DNA from: Actinomycetota bacterium | Lineage (GTDB): Bacteria > Actinomycetota > Humimicrobiia > Humimicrobiales > Humimicrobiaceae | Assembly (NCBI GenBank): GCA_023488645.1 | Contig: JAMDDL010000111.1 | Location: forward strand, 1 to 16,065 | Reading direction: 5' to 3' | DNA: 16,065 nucleotides | Shown: positions 4,416 to 13,514 of the stretch, in pieces | Numbering within the stretch: position 1 is the first letter of the stretch | Layout of the letters: every line of letters begins with the position of its first letter | Notes under the pieces: model-generated | The model's input: only the letters and a program-made list of their open reading frames with translations | Told to the model about the DNA's origin: nothing | Database searches by the model: none | Translations under genes and position numbers: made by a program

Positions 4416-7400
4416 ATGCAAAAAAATAAAAAAATTACAAGGTATGATTTCGGAAAAATTCCTGAAATCATAAAAATGCCCCATTTACTTGAAATCCAAA
4501 AAAAATCATTTGAATGGTTCCTCGATGAAGGTATTCAGGAAGCTTTAAGAGATATTTCACCAATTGAAGATTTTACGGGAAATATGTCTCTTGAATTTAA
4601 AGGGTGCTCTTGGGGAGAACCTAATGCTCCTATTGATGCCTGCAGAATGGAAAATATGGATTATGCTGCTCCTTTAAAAGTTCGGGCAAGATTTGTAAAT
4701 AAGGAAACAGGCGAATATAACGAGCAGGATGATGTATTTTTAGGAGATTTTCCAATAATGACTGACACCGGAACATTTATTATAAATGGAACGGAAAGGG
4801 TTGTTGTATCGCAGCTTGTCAGATCTCCCGGTGCTTATTATGACAGTGATATAGATAAAAAAAAGGAAAAGGTAATCTATCTTGGAAAGCTGATACCTGC
4901 CAGAGGCTCATGGATTGAAATTGAAACAGATAAAAAAGATGTTGCTTATGTAAGAATAGACAGAAAAAGAAAATTTCTGTTGACTATTTTTCTTAAATCC
5001 TGTGGTTTTGGAAATAATCAGGACCTTTTAAACTTATTTGGTCCTTTTGATAAGGTTGGCTGTATTAAAAATACGCTTGAAAAAGATATTACTGAAACAG
5101 AAGAAGGAGCGCTCATTGAATTTTATAAAAAACTTAAACCTGGAGAACCATCTACCAGGGACAGCGCTAAAAGTTTAATTACACAATTATTTTTTAACTC
5201 AAAGAGATATGATCTGGGCAAGGTTGGAAGGCATAAATTAAATAAAAAACTGGATATTGAAACACCCCTTGATCCGCAGATTGAGGAATATTTAAAAACC
5301 ATTGATGAAAAAATAGATATAAACGGGCAGGATTTAAATATACTTCACAGCAAGGATATATTCCTTTTTGTTAAATATCTGCTTCAGCTTATGGATGGGA
5401 TAGGGGAAATTGATGACATAGATCATTTTGGAAACAGAAGAATCAGAAATATCGGCGAGCTTATTCAGAATCAGGTAAGGATTGGCCTTTCAAGAATGGA
5501 AAGAGTTGTTAAGGAAAGAATGACAACTCAGGATATTGAAACTATAACTCCAAAAACACTTATAAATATCAGGCCTCTTGTAGCTGCTTTAAAGGAATTC
5601 TTTGGAAGCGGACAGCTTTCCCAATTTCTTGATCAGACAAATCCTCTTGCAGAAATTACCCATAAAAGAAGATTAAGTGCGTTGGGTCCCGGTGGTCTTT
5701 CAAGGGAAAGAGCAGGTTTTGAAGTTAGAGACGTTCATTCTTCTCATTATGGTCGAATGTGCCCCATAGAAACTCCTGAAGGTCCAAATATCGGGCTTAT
5801 CGGTTCACTTGCAACTTATGCAAGATTAAATGAACATGGTTTTATTGAAACTGCCTACAGAAAAGTTTTAGATGGAAAGGTTACTGATGATTTTGAATAT
5901 CTTACGGCAGATGATGAGGAAAAATTTACCATAGCACAGGCAACAGCAGAACTTTCAAAGGATGGCAAGTTTATAGAGGAAAAAGTTCTTGCAAGACTTG
6001 GTGGTGAAGTTGTGGCAGTAGATCCTGATCAGATTGATTTTATGGATATATCACCAAAGCAGTTGTTCAGTGCGGCAGCATCATTGATTCCTTTTCTTGA
6101 ACATGATGATGCAAACAGGGCATTGATGGGATCAAACATGCAGAGGCAGGCTGTTCCCTTAATTAACCCGGAACCGCCGCTTGTCGGAACCGGGATGGAA
6201 AAGAGAATAGCTCATGACAGCGGGCAGATAATTACAGCAAAACATGCCGGAAAAGTAATAGAGGTTTCAGGCGACCGTATTGTTATAGAATATAAGGGAG
6301 ACGGCAAAAGTAAAACTGTTTTACGTGATGAGTACAAATTGTATAAGTTTAGAAGATCCAATCAGGGTACATGTATTAATCAAAGACCAATAGTTGAAGA
6401 AGGTCAGATTGTTGAGGATGGTGAAGTAATTGCAGATGGGCCTGCTACAAGCTCCGGAGAGCTTTCACTTGGAAGAAATCTTCTTGTAGCATTTATGCCC
6501 TGGGAGGGATATAACTATGAAGATGCCATAGTTATTTCTGAAAGACTTGTCAAGGAAGATATATTGTCTTCAATTCATATCTCCAAGCATGAAATTGAAG
6601 CCAGAAGTACCAAACTTGGGCCTGAAGAAATAACAAGGGATATTCCAAATGTAAGCGAAGAGCTTTTAAAAAATCTTGATGAAAGAGGAATTATAAGACT
6701 CGGGGCGGAAGTTAAACCTGGAGATATACTTGTCGGAAAAATTACTCCAAAGGGAGAAACTGAACTTACTGCTGAAGAAAAATTGTTAAGGGCAATATTT
6801 GGCGAGAAGGCAAGAGAAGTAAGGGACAGTTCTCTTAAGGTTCCGCATGGTGAAAGCGGCAAGGTGATAGACATTCAGATTTCTTCAAAGAAAAAAGGAA
6901 ATGAACTTCCTCCTGGTGTAAATGAACTTGTAAGAGTTTTTATTGCAAGGAAAAGAAAAATATCTGTGGGGGACAAACTTGCAGGAAGGCATGGCAATAA
7001 AGGTGTAATTTCTGTAATTCTTCCGGAAGAAGACATGCCTTACATGGAAGACGGCACTCCGGTTGATATAGTATTAAACCCAATGGGTGTACCTTCCCGA
7101 ATGAATGTCGGACAGATACTTGAAACCCATCTTGGCTGGGCAGCTTATGAGGGATGGGATGAACCCGATAACCCTGAACTGAAAAATATAAGAAAAGAAG
7201 ACGGTAAAATATTTTGCGCTACTCCTATTTTTGACAGTGCAAAAGAAGAAAAAATAAAAGAAATATTAAAGAAAGCAAAACTTCCTGCAAACGGTAAGGT
7301 AGCTCTTTATGATGGTAAAAGCGGAGGAAAAGTAGCTGTAGATATTACGGTTGGATATATTTACATCCTTAAACTTCATCACCTGGTAGATGATAAGATT

Positions 7401-7883
7401 CATGCCCGTTCTACCGGCCCTTATTCTTTGGTAACACAGCAGCCTCTTGGGGGAAAGGCGCAGTTTGGAGGTCAAAGATTTGGAGAAATGGAAGTATGGG
7501 CTCTTGAGGCTTATGGAGCATCCCATATTTTGCAGGAAATGCTTACCATTAAATCAGATGATGTTTTTGGAAGAGTTAAAACTTATGAATCAATTGTAAA
7601 GGGCGAAAATATTGAGAAGCCCGGCATTCCGGAATCATTCAAAGTTTTAGTGAAGGAAATGCAAAGCCTTTCCCTTGATGTCGAAGTTCTATCTGAAGAA
7701 GGCAAGGAAGTTGAAATAATGGGTCATGAAGATGAGATTATGAAAACGGTAAAGGAACTTGGAATTGATCTTCAGCATGATGAAAGTCTGATGTTTACAA
7801 ATGAACCTGAAGACAAAAAAAAGAAGGAAGAGCTTTTTGAAGATTACAGTGAAGAAGAATTTCAGGAATCTCCTGTAGAATAA
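4416..7883 (+). CDS. rpoB: RNA polymerase beta subunit
   Basis: The 1155-residue protein is the beta half of the RNA polymerase active-site cleft. Its length is typical of Gram-positive-type RpoB without the large proteobacterial insertions. The rifampicin pocket begins FGSGQLSQFLDQTNPLAEIT (396-415) and continues HKRRLSALGPGGL (416-428). D406, H416 and S421 align with E. coli D516, H526 and S531, with a constant offset of 110, so no common resistance change is present. The catalytic-region signature GDKLAGRHGNKG is at 852-863. The C-terminal switch and clamp segment includes GEMEVWALEAYGA and TIKSDDVFGRVK. The tail after about residue 1130 is lysine-rich, then strongly acidic. The start is supported by AGGGGAG (4401-4407). 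rpoC follows after 144 bp of very A+T-rich DNA in which I see no convincing site. Confidence 0.99.
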   Translation: MQKNKKITRYDFGKIPEIIKMPHLLEIQKKSFEWFLDEGIQEALRDISPIEDFTGNMSLEFKGCSWGEPNAPIDACRMENMDYAAPLKVRARFVNKETGEYNEQDDVFLGDFPIMTDTGTFIINGTERVVVSQLVRSPGAYYDSDIDKKKEKVIYLGKLIPARGSWIEIETDKKDVAYVRIDRKRKFLLTIFLKSCGFGNNQDLLNLFGPFDKVGCIKNTLEKDITETEEGALIEFYKKLKPGEPSTRDSAKSLITQLFFNSKRYDLGKVGRHKLNKKLDIETPLDPQIEEYLKTIDEKIDINGQDLNILHSKDIFLFVKYLLQLMDGIGEIDDIDHFGNRRIRNIGELIQNQVRIGLSRMERVVKERMTTQDIETITPKTLINIRPLVAALKEFFGSGQLSQFLDQTNPLAEITHKRRLSALGPGGLSRERAGFEVRDVHSSHYGRMCPIETPEGPNIGLIGSLATYARLNEHGFIETAYRKVLDGKVTDDFEYLTADDEEKFTIAQATAELSKDGKFIEEKVLARLGGEVVAVDPDQIDFMDISPKQLFSAAASLIPFLEHDDANRALMGSNMQRQAVPLINPEPPLVGTGMEKRIAHDSGQIITAKHAGKVIEVSGDRIVIEYKGDGKSKTVLRDEYKLYKFRRSNQGTCINQRPIVEEGQIVEDGEVIADGPATSSGELSLGRNLLVAFMPWEGYNYEDAIVISERLVKEDILSSIHISKHEIEARSTKLGPEEITRDIPNVSEELLKNLDERGIIRLGAEVKPGDILVGKITPKGETELTAEEKLLRAIFGEKAREVRDSSLKVPHGESGKVIDIQISSKKKGNELPPGVNELVRVFIARKRKISVGDKLAGRHGNKGVISVILPEEDMPYMEDGTPVDIVLNPMGVPSRMNVGQILETHLGWAAYEGWDEPDNPELKNIRKEDGKIFCATPIFDSAKEEKIKEILKKAKLPANGKVALYDGKSGGKVAVDITVGYIYILKLHHLVDDKIHARSTGPYSLVTQQPLGGKAQFGGQRFGEMEVWALEAYGASHILQEMLTIKSDDVFGRVKTYESIVKGENIEKPGIPESFKVLVKEMQSLSLDVEVLSEEGKEVEIMGHEDEIMKTVKELGIDLQHDESLMFTNEPEDKKKKEELFEDYSEEEFQESPVE

Positions 7884-8027
7884 ATCATTTAAAATAAAAT
7901 TAATTATTTAATTAAAGAAAATAATATAAGGAAAATTTAATTATCCTGGTTAAAAATTTATGAATTTTAAAAAAAATAAAAAATATTATGTTAATTTGCA
8001 ATTCACTCGAACAGGGGGAATTTATAA

Positions 8028-11000
8028 ATGTCTATAAGTATAGATGTAAACAATTTTGATGCTTTAAGGATTGGACTTGCCTCTCCGGAAAAGATACGCT
8101 CATGGTCAAATGGGGAAGTAAAAAAACCTGAAACCATTAATTATAGAACCTTAAAACCGGAAAAAGACGGATTATTTTGTGAAAGAATATTCGGTCCAAC
8201 GAAAGACTGGGAATGTTATTGCGGAAAATATAAGAGAGTAAGATTTAAAGGTATCATTTGCGAAAGATGTGGAGTGGAAGTAACGCGCTCAAGTGTGCGA
8301 AGGGAAAGGATGGGGCATATCGAGCTTGCTTCACCTGTTTCCCATATATGGTTTTTTAAGGGAGTTCCTTCGAGACTGGGTTATATTCTCGGTCTTACAC
8401 CCAAGGATCTTGAGAAAGTTCTTTATTTTGACTCTTATATAATTATTTCCATTGATAAAGAGAAAATAAATGCAGAGAAAGACAGAATTAAAACATTATA
8501 TGAGGATTATCTGACTGAAATGCAACAGCTGCATGAAGAAAGAATAATGGAAATTAAAGCCAATAGTGAGGATTTCCTTAGAAGGTATAAAGAAGGCGAA
8601 TCATTAACGGAACTTGAAGCTTTTGAAGACAGTGAGCTTGAAATTGAAAAAGATGTTGAGGCTAAAATTGCAAAGATAATCAAGGAAAATGAAAAACTTC
8701 TTGAAGAAGAGGATGAAATTTTTCAGGAGCATATAGAGATGGTTAAAAAAGCACAGGCATTATTTCATAACCTTGAAGAAAAAATGCTCATATCTGATGA
8801 AAATCTTTTTAAAAAATTAAAGGAAATTTTTGGCTCATACTTTAAAGGTGGAATGGGTGCTGAAGCAATCAAGGAGCTTCTTAAGAATATCGACTGTGCA
8901 GCAGAAGTAGAGGAATTAAAGTTAATAATAGAAACTTCAAAAGGACAGAAAAGAAGCAAGGCAATTAAGACATTAAAGATACTTTCTTCTTTTGTAAACA
9001 ACAATAACAAGCCGGAATACATGATACTTAACGTACTTCCTGTCATTCCGCCTGACCTTCGTCCGATGGTTCAGCTTGATGGAGGCAGGTTTGCAACATC
9101 TGATTTAAATGATTTATACAGAAGAGTAATAAACAGAAATAACAGACTTAAAAAACTGCTTGAACTTGATGCTCCGGAAATAATTATAAATAATGAAAAA
9201 CGAATGCTGCAGGAAGCAGTAGATGCATTATTTGATAACGGCAGAAGAGGAAGAGCTGTTTTAGGAGCAGGAAACAGGCCTCTTAAATCTTTAAGTGATA
9301 TGCTTAAAGGTAAACAGGGGAGGTTCAGGCAGAACCTTCTTGGAAAGAGAGTTGATTATTCCGGCCGTTCAGTAATTGTGGTAAATCCTAATTTAAGGCT
9401 GGATCAATGCGGTCTACCCAAGCAGATAGCTCTTGAATTATTTAAACCTTTTGTAATGAAGAAGCTGGTTGATAAGGGAAATGCAACAAATATTAAAAGT
9501 GCCAAGATTATGGTGGAAAGAGGAGATGAAAAAGTCTGGGATATTCTGGAAGCGGTAATCAGAAATCATCCCGTTCTTTTAAACAGAGCTCCTACGCTTC
9601 ACAGGCTTGGTATACAGGCTTTCATGCCAATTCTTGTTGAAGGAAAGGCTATACAAATTCATCCTCTTGTATGTCCGCCTTTTAATGCAGATTTTGATGG
9701 CGATCAGATGGCTGTTCATGTTCCTCTTTCAAATGAAGCCAAGGCCGAAGCAATTGTTTTAATGCTTGCATCAAACAATATACTTTCACCCGCAAGCGGC
9801 GAGCCTGTTTCAACTCCATCTCAGGATATGGTTTTGGGTGTTTATTATATGACATCCGAGAGAATTAAAAGTGACAATAAAGAAAAATACTATCCCGCAA
9901 CTGAAGATGCTTTAAGGGATTATGAATATGGCTTTATAAAGCTTCATACTCCAATTAAGGTAAAAATTGACGGGAAGATTTTAAAAACTACTGCAGGCAG
10001 AATAATTTTTAATGAAGCCTTACCTGAAGACTTTGAATTCATTAATAAGGAAATTGCCAAAAAGGAACTTATTTCAATAATTAACAGGTGTATTAGAAAG
10101 TATCCCAATTATAGTGTAGTGGATGTTCTTGATAATGTAAAAAAACTGGGCTTTCTTTATTCCACAAAATCAGGCCTTACTATTGGAATAGATGACATTA
10201 TTGTTCCGCCAAAGAAAAAGGAAATCCTGAAGCATGCTGAAGAAAATATTGCTAAAATTGAAGGTTATTATCAGCAGGGAATGATTACTGATGACGAAAG
10301 GCATGAAAGGGTAATTCAGAGCTGGTCTGAAGCAAATGAAGCTGTGGCAGAAGCAATGGAAAGAAACTTTGATAAGTTTAATCCAATTTATATGATGGCT
10401 ACGTCAGGTGCAAGAGGAAATATCAAACAGCTAAGGCAGCTTGCAGGAATGAGGGGGCTTGTTGCAAACGCAAGAGGAGATATTATTGACAGACCTATTA
10501 AGTCAAACTTCAGGGAAGGTCTTACTGTCCTTGAATATTTCCTTTCAACTCATGGTGCAAGGCAGGGTCTTGCTGATACGGCACTGCGAACTGCAGACTC
10601 CGGTTATCTTACAAGGAGACTTGTTGATGTTTCTCATGATACCATGATAAGAATTAATGATTGCAAAACCGATGAGGGCATTAATCTTTATGTATTAAAC
10701 CTTGAAGGTGAACCAAATCCTCATCTGATTGGAAGAAGCAGCCAGGAAGAGATAAAAGATCCTGCAACTGGTGAAATTATTCTTGATAAGGGAGTTGAAA
10801 TAGATGAGGAAATTCTTCAAAAACTGGTTCAGGCAAATATTGCGGAGATAAATGTAAGATCAGTTCTTACTTGTGAAGCAGAAACAGGAGTATGCCAGAA
10901 ATGTTACGGCAGAAATCTTTCATCAGGAAAAGTGGCTGATATTGGTGAAGCCGTAGGCATTATAGCAGCTCAATCAATCGGTGAACCAGGAACACAATTA

Positions 11001-12242
11001 ACCATGCGTACCTTCCATACAGGCGGTGTTGCATCAACAGTTATTCAGAGATCCATAAAATCACCTGTAAAAGGCAAACTGGTGTTCAATAAGGAACTTA
11101 TAAATCAGCTTGGACTGAAAATATCAGGAGATGTTATTGATTATATAACTCATCCATCTGAGCAGGAATTATATGGTGTTCCGACCAATATGCTTAAAAT
11201 AAATATAGAACATATACCTCACAAGCTAACTTTTAAGGTAAAAATGCAGGAAGAACAAAAATCCGGGGTACAGGCAGGACAATTGATTGATATTATCATG
11301 CCAAGAGGTGAGGAATTACTGCTAAATAATAATATTAATGTTGAAAGAAACCAGGTTTTTGCAATACTTATCTCAACTGCAAAAAAGAAAAGATATGTAC
11401 ACAAGCATGAAAAAACATTTGAAGGAATAGATATTACTTCAGGTCTTCCAAGAGTTGTGGAATTATTTGAAGCAAGAAAACCCAAAGAGCATGCAATTAT
11501 TGCAGAAGCTTCGGGAAATATAAGAATTGAAGATCTTGACTCAAAGATGATAAAACTTACCATTTCAAATGATGATGAAGCAGAGGAAAAATCTTATGAA
11601 ATCCCCGGACGTTCAAAAATCAGGTTTAATGATGGAGACTTTGTTCAGATTGGTGACCAGTTAACTGAAGGACAAAGAAATCCGCATGATATATTGAGGT
11701 TAAACGGCATTAAAGCTTGTGAGCAGTATCTTGTCAGGGAAATCAGGGATGTTTATAAAGCTCAGGGAGTTGAAATAAACGATAAGCATATAGAAGTTAT
11801 TGTAAGACAAATGGTGAAAAAGGTTACAATACTTGAATCAGGCGACAGCAATTTTCTTCCGGGACAGCTGGTTGACAGGCTGGTATTTGAAAGGGAAAAC
11901 AAGCGTCTCATTGAAGAAGGTAAAAAACCTGCTCTTGCAAAGCAAAACCTTATGGGAATAACAAAGGCAGCACTTGCAACTGACAGTTTCCTTTCAGCAG
12001 CTTCATTCCAGGAAACTACAAGAGTGTTAACCGATGCTGCTATAGAAAACAAGACGGATCATTTAATCGGACTTAAGGAAAATGTGATTATAGGAAAAAA
12101 TATTCCTGCCGGAACAGGAATGACAAGATACAGAACAATAGAGCTTGCTTATCCTGGATATGAAGAGGAAAAATCGGGTGAAATTGATATATCTGCTGAT
12201 CCTAATGTGGAAGAAGGAAATGTTTTTGAATTAAATATCTGA
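8028..12242 (+). CDS. rpoC: RNA polymerase beta-prime subunit
   Basis: The 1404-residue protein carries the catalytic centre of RNA polymerase. N-terminal zinc ligands are C63, C65, C78 and C81. The catalytic motif NADFDGDQMA has D555, D557 and D559 for magnesium. The bridge-helix region SNFREGLTVLEYF begins at 826. The second zinc site is C879, C949, C956 and C959. The trigger loop contains M993, R994 and H997 (LTMRTFHTGG). A Glu/Lys-rich, helix-forming insert occupies about 145-325 and ends in GGMGAEAIKELL, which resembles the actinobacterial beta-prime insert. The protein is longer than the roughly 1316 residues I recall for Mycobacterium tuberculosis, so part of the insert may be extended. 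GGGGGAA (8014-8020) is the ribosome-binding site. The stop is TGA. Confidence 0.99.
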   Translation: MSISIDVNNFDALRIGLASPEKIRSWSNGEVKKPETINYRTLKPEKDGLFCERIFGPTKDWECYCGKYKRVRFKGIICERCGVEVTRSSVRRERMGHIELASPVSHIWFFKGVPSRLGYILGLTPKDLEKVLYFDSYIIISIDKEKINAEKDRIKTLYEDYLTEMQQLHEERIMEIKANSEDFLRRYKEGESLTELEAFEDSELEIEKDVEAKIAKIIKENEKLLEEEDEIFQEHIEMVKKAQALFHNLEEKMLISDENLFKKLKEIFGSYFKGGMGAEAIKELLKNIDCAAEVEELKLIIETSKGQKRSKAIKTLKILSSFVNNNNKPEYMILNVLPVIPPDLRPMVQLDGGRFATSDLNDLYRRVINRNNRLKKLLELDAPEIIINNEKRMLQEAVDALFDNGRRGRAVLGAGNRPLKSLSDMLKGKQGRFRQNLLGKRVDYSGRSVIVVNPNLRLDQCGLPKQIALELFKPFVMKKLVDKGNATNIKSAKIMVERGDEKVWDILEAVIRNHPVLLNRAPTLHRLGIQAFMPILVEGKAIQIHPLVCPPFNADFDGDQMAVHVPLSNEAKAEAIVLMLASNNILSPASGEPVSTPSQDMVLGVYYMTSERIKSDNKEKYYPATEDALRDYEYGFIKLHTPIKVKIDGKILKTTAGRIIFNEALPEDFEFINKEIAKKELISIINRCIRKYPNYSVVDVLDNVKKLGFLYSTKSGLTIGIDDIIVPPKKKEILKHAEENIAKIEGYYQQGMITDDERHERVIQSWSEANEAVAEAMERNFDKFNPIYMMATSGARGNIKQLRQLAGMRGLVANARGDIIDRPIKSNFREGLTVLEYFLSTHGARQGLADTALRTADSGYLTRRLVDVSHDTMIRINDCKTDEGINLYVLNLEGEPNPHLIGRSSQEEIKDPATGEIILDKGVEIDEEILQKLVQANIAEINVRSVLTCEAETGVCQKCYGRNLSSGKVADIGEAVGIIAAQSIGEPGTQLTMRTFHTGGVASTVIQRSIKSPVKGKLVFNKELINQLGLKISGDVIDYITHPSEQELYGVPTNMLKINIEHIPHKLTFKVKMQEEQKSGVQAGQLIDIIMPRGEELLLNNNINVERNQVFAILISTAKKKRYVHKHEKTFEGIDITSGLPRVVELFEARKPKEHAIIAEASGNIRIEDLDSKMIKLTISNDDEAEEKSYEIPGRSKIRFNDGDFVQIGDQLTEGQRNPHDILRLNGIKACEQYLVREIRDVYKAQGVEINDKHIEVIVRQMVKKVTILESGDSNFLPGQLVDRLVFERENKRLIEEGKKPALAKQNLMGITKAALATDSFLSAASFQETTRVLTDAAIENKTDHLIGLKENVIIGKNIPAGTGMTRYRTIELAYPGYEEEKSGEIDISADPNVEEGNVFELNI

Positions 12243-12250
12243 AATATGTA

Positions 12251-12323
12251 AAAAACAGTTCTTTTGCTTTTAGCCAGGGTGATTAAAATTCACTTTAATT
12301 GCTTTATAGTGCTGTTTTTATTA
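12251..12323 (+). terminator. Putative terminator after rpoC
   Basis: AAAAACAG (12251-12258) pairs with CTGTTTTT (12312-12319). Within it, AGGGTGATTAAA (12276-12287) pairs with TTTAATTGCTTT (12294-12305), using several G-U pairs, around the loop ATTCAC. The 3' arm ends in five Ts, and a further TTTTT follows at 12325-12329. A-tract, stem and T-tract suit a bidirectional intrinsic terminator, but the stem is A+T-rich and the interior is irregular. The strong promoter just downstream supports a transcript boundary here. Confidence 0.5.
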
Positions 12324-12355
12324 ATTTTTCATGCACGTTGAGATATTATTTTTTA

Positions 12356-12384
12356 TTGACAATTGAATCTTAAAATGTTAATGT
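12356..12384 (+). promoter_or_regulatory. Promoter for rpsL-rpsG-fusA
   Basis: A perfect TTGACA (12356-12361), a 17-nt spacer and TAATGT (12379-12384) are preceded by a TGT extension. Initiation near 12391 would place the hairpin 12392-12412 at the very 5' end of a leader of about 165 nt. The spacer ends AAAATGT, nearly the same as AAATGT in the promoter at 159-187. It lies after the rpoC terminator-like structure and matches the common separation of rif and str operons. Confidence 0.65.
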
Positions 12385-12391
12385 TTTAGCT

Positions 12392-12412
12392 TGCGTCCTG
12401 AATTCGGACGCA
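12392..12412 (+). other. 5' leader hairpin of the str transcript
   Basis: TGCGTCC (12392-12398) pairs with GGACGCA (12406-12412) around TGAATTC. It is a 7-bp, G+C-rich stem in otherwise A+T-rich DNA. It begins at the predicted start site and is not followed by a T run, so it is not a terminator. A 5' stabilising hairpin or part of a ribosomal-protein-binding leader is possible. The remaining 145 bases to rpsL are A+T-rich, with no other site I would call. Confidence 0.5.
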
Positions 12413-12557
12413 GGTATTTCTATTGCCCTGTAATTGTTTTATCAGTTACTCGTAATATCGAAATAATATAAGTAATAAAAATATTTAAAACAATTATAAA
12501 AAAACAGGCATATTTTATTATTAATAATTATCATAAAATTAGAAAGTAGAGAGCTTT

Positions 12558-12932
12558 ATGCCTACTATAAATCAACTGATAAGAAAGCCCAGAACGAAAA
12601 TTGTAAAGAAGAAAAAAACTCCTGCTTTGCAGGAAAATCCCTTAAGAAGAGGTGTTTGTGTCAGAGTTTACACTACAACCCCTAAAAAACCTAATTCTGC
12701 ATTAAGAAAGGTTGCAAGAGTAAGGCTTACAAATGGTGTGGAGGTAACAGCTTATATTCCAGGTATCGGACATAATCTTCAGGAACATTCAATAGTTTTG
12801 GTAAGAGGCGGAAGGGTGAAAGATTTACCGGGCGTCAGGTATAAGATTGTAAGAGGAACTCTGGATACCTCAGGTGTTGACGGAAGAAAACAGGGACGTT
12901 CAAGATACGGTGCAAAAAAGCCAAAGCAATAA
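12558..12932 (+). CDS. rpsL: 30S ribosomal protein uS12
   Basis: The 124-residue protein lies at the decoding centre and controls accuracy. The streptomycin-determining loop TTTPKKPNSALRK has K43 and K44 in wild-type form, and the second loop GGRVKDLPGVRY has K88 and P91 unchanged. D89 is the residue that is methylthiolated in many bacteria. It therefore looks streptomycin-sensitive. Length and both termini (MPTINQLIRK, RSRYGAKKPKQ) are standard. The ribosome-binding site is weak (GAGAG, 12549-12553). rpsG follows after 40 nt. Confidence 0.98.
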   Translation: MPTINQLIRKPRTKIVKKKKTPALQENPLRRGVCVRVYTTTPKKPNSALRKVARVRLTNGVEVTAYIPGIGHNLQEHSIVLVRGGRVKDLPGVRYKIVRGTLDTSGVDGRKQGRSRYGAKKPKQ

Positions 12933-12972
12933 ATTTACACATATAAAGGTCATACTTTACAAGGAGTTATAA

Positions 12973-13443
12973 ATGGCAAGAAAGGGAAGAGCTCCCAGAA
13001 AAGAAATAAAAGCAGATCCGGTTTATAAAAGCAAACTGGTAACGGAATTTATTAATAAAATTTTATGGCGTGGTAAAAAAAGCACGGCAGAGCAGATTGT
13101 TTATGGAAGTTTTGACATTCTTAATAAAAAAACAAAAGAAAACCCGCTTGAAATACTCGAAAAGTGCATGGATAATGTAAGACCTGCTCTTGAAATCAGG
13201 CCAAGAAGAGTGGGCGGAGCTACTTATCAGGTTCCTGTAGAAGTATCTCAGGGAAGAGCAAACACTCTTGCTGTCAGATGGCTGATCAGTTTTTCAAGAA
13301 AAAGAAGAGAAAAAACAATGGCTGAAAGACTTGCAGGAGAGATCCTGGATGGCGCAAGCAATACAGGAAACAGTATTAAGAAGAAAGAAGATCTTCATAA
13401 AATGGCTGAAGCCAACAAGGCATTTGCTCATTACAGATGGTAA
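12973..13443 (+). CDS. rpsG: 30S ribosomal protein uS7
   Basis: The 156-residue protein nucleates assembly of the 16S rRNA 3' domain and lines the E site. The N-terminal segment is basic (MARKGRAPRKEI). Conserved blocks include INKILWRGKKSTAEQIVYG (28-46), RPRRVGGATYQVPVEV (about 76-91) and AFAHYRW at the C-terminus. Length is exactly that of the common bacterial family. AAGGAG (12961-12966) provides a strong ribosome-binding site. In E. coli S7 represses its own operon; no matching site is recognised here. Confidence 0.98.
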   Translation: MARKGRAPRKEIKADPVYKSKLVTEFINKILWRGKKSTAEQIVYGSFDILNKKTKENPLEILEKCMDNVRPALEIRPRRVGGATYQVPVEVSQGRANTLAVRWLISFSRKRREKTMAERLAGEILDGASNTGNSIKKKEDLHKMAEANKAFAHYRW

Positions 13444-13470
13444 TTAATTAATCAATCATTTATTTAAATA

Positions 13471-13498
13471 TTAGATTTTTTTAAATCTGATTTTTTTT
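13471..13498 (+). terminator. A/U-only hairpin with T-tract before fusA (attenuator candidate)
   Basis: TTAGATTT (13471-13478) pairs with AAATCTGA (13483-13490), eight pairs including one G-U, around TTTT, followed directly by eight Ts (13491-13498). This has terminator shape but a very weak stem. It ends 16 nt before the fusA ATG and sits against its Shine-Dalgarno. It could reduce fusA and tuf transcription relative to rpsLG or act on fusA translation. I infer partial termination only. Confidence 0.5.
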
Positions 13499-13514
13499 AT
13501 TTACAGGTATAAAA

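Noticed and set aside
5601..5700. Rifampicin-resistance changes in RpoB
   Set aside because: D406, H416 and S421 are the sensitive-type residues; no common resistance substitution is seen.
7884..8027. Separate promoter or terminator in the rpoB-rpoC gap
   Set aside because: The DNA is almost all A/T; the only hairpin (AGGA/TCCT near 7930-7945) is four pairs, and no credible -35/-10 pair is found.
10459..10647. 62-codon + strand frame inside rpoC
   Set aside because: It lies in another frame of the conserved bridge-helix coding region and has no independent support.
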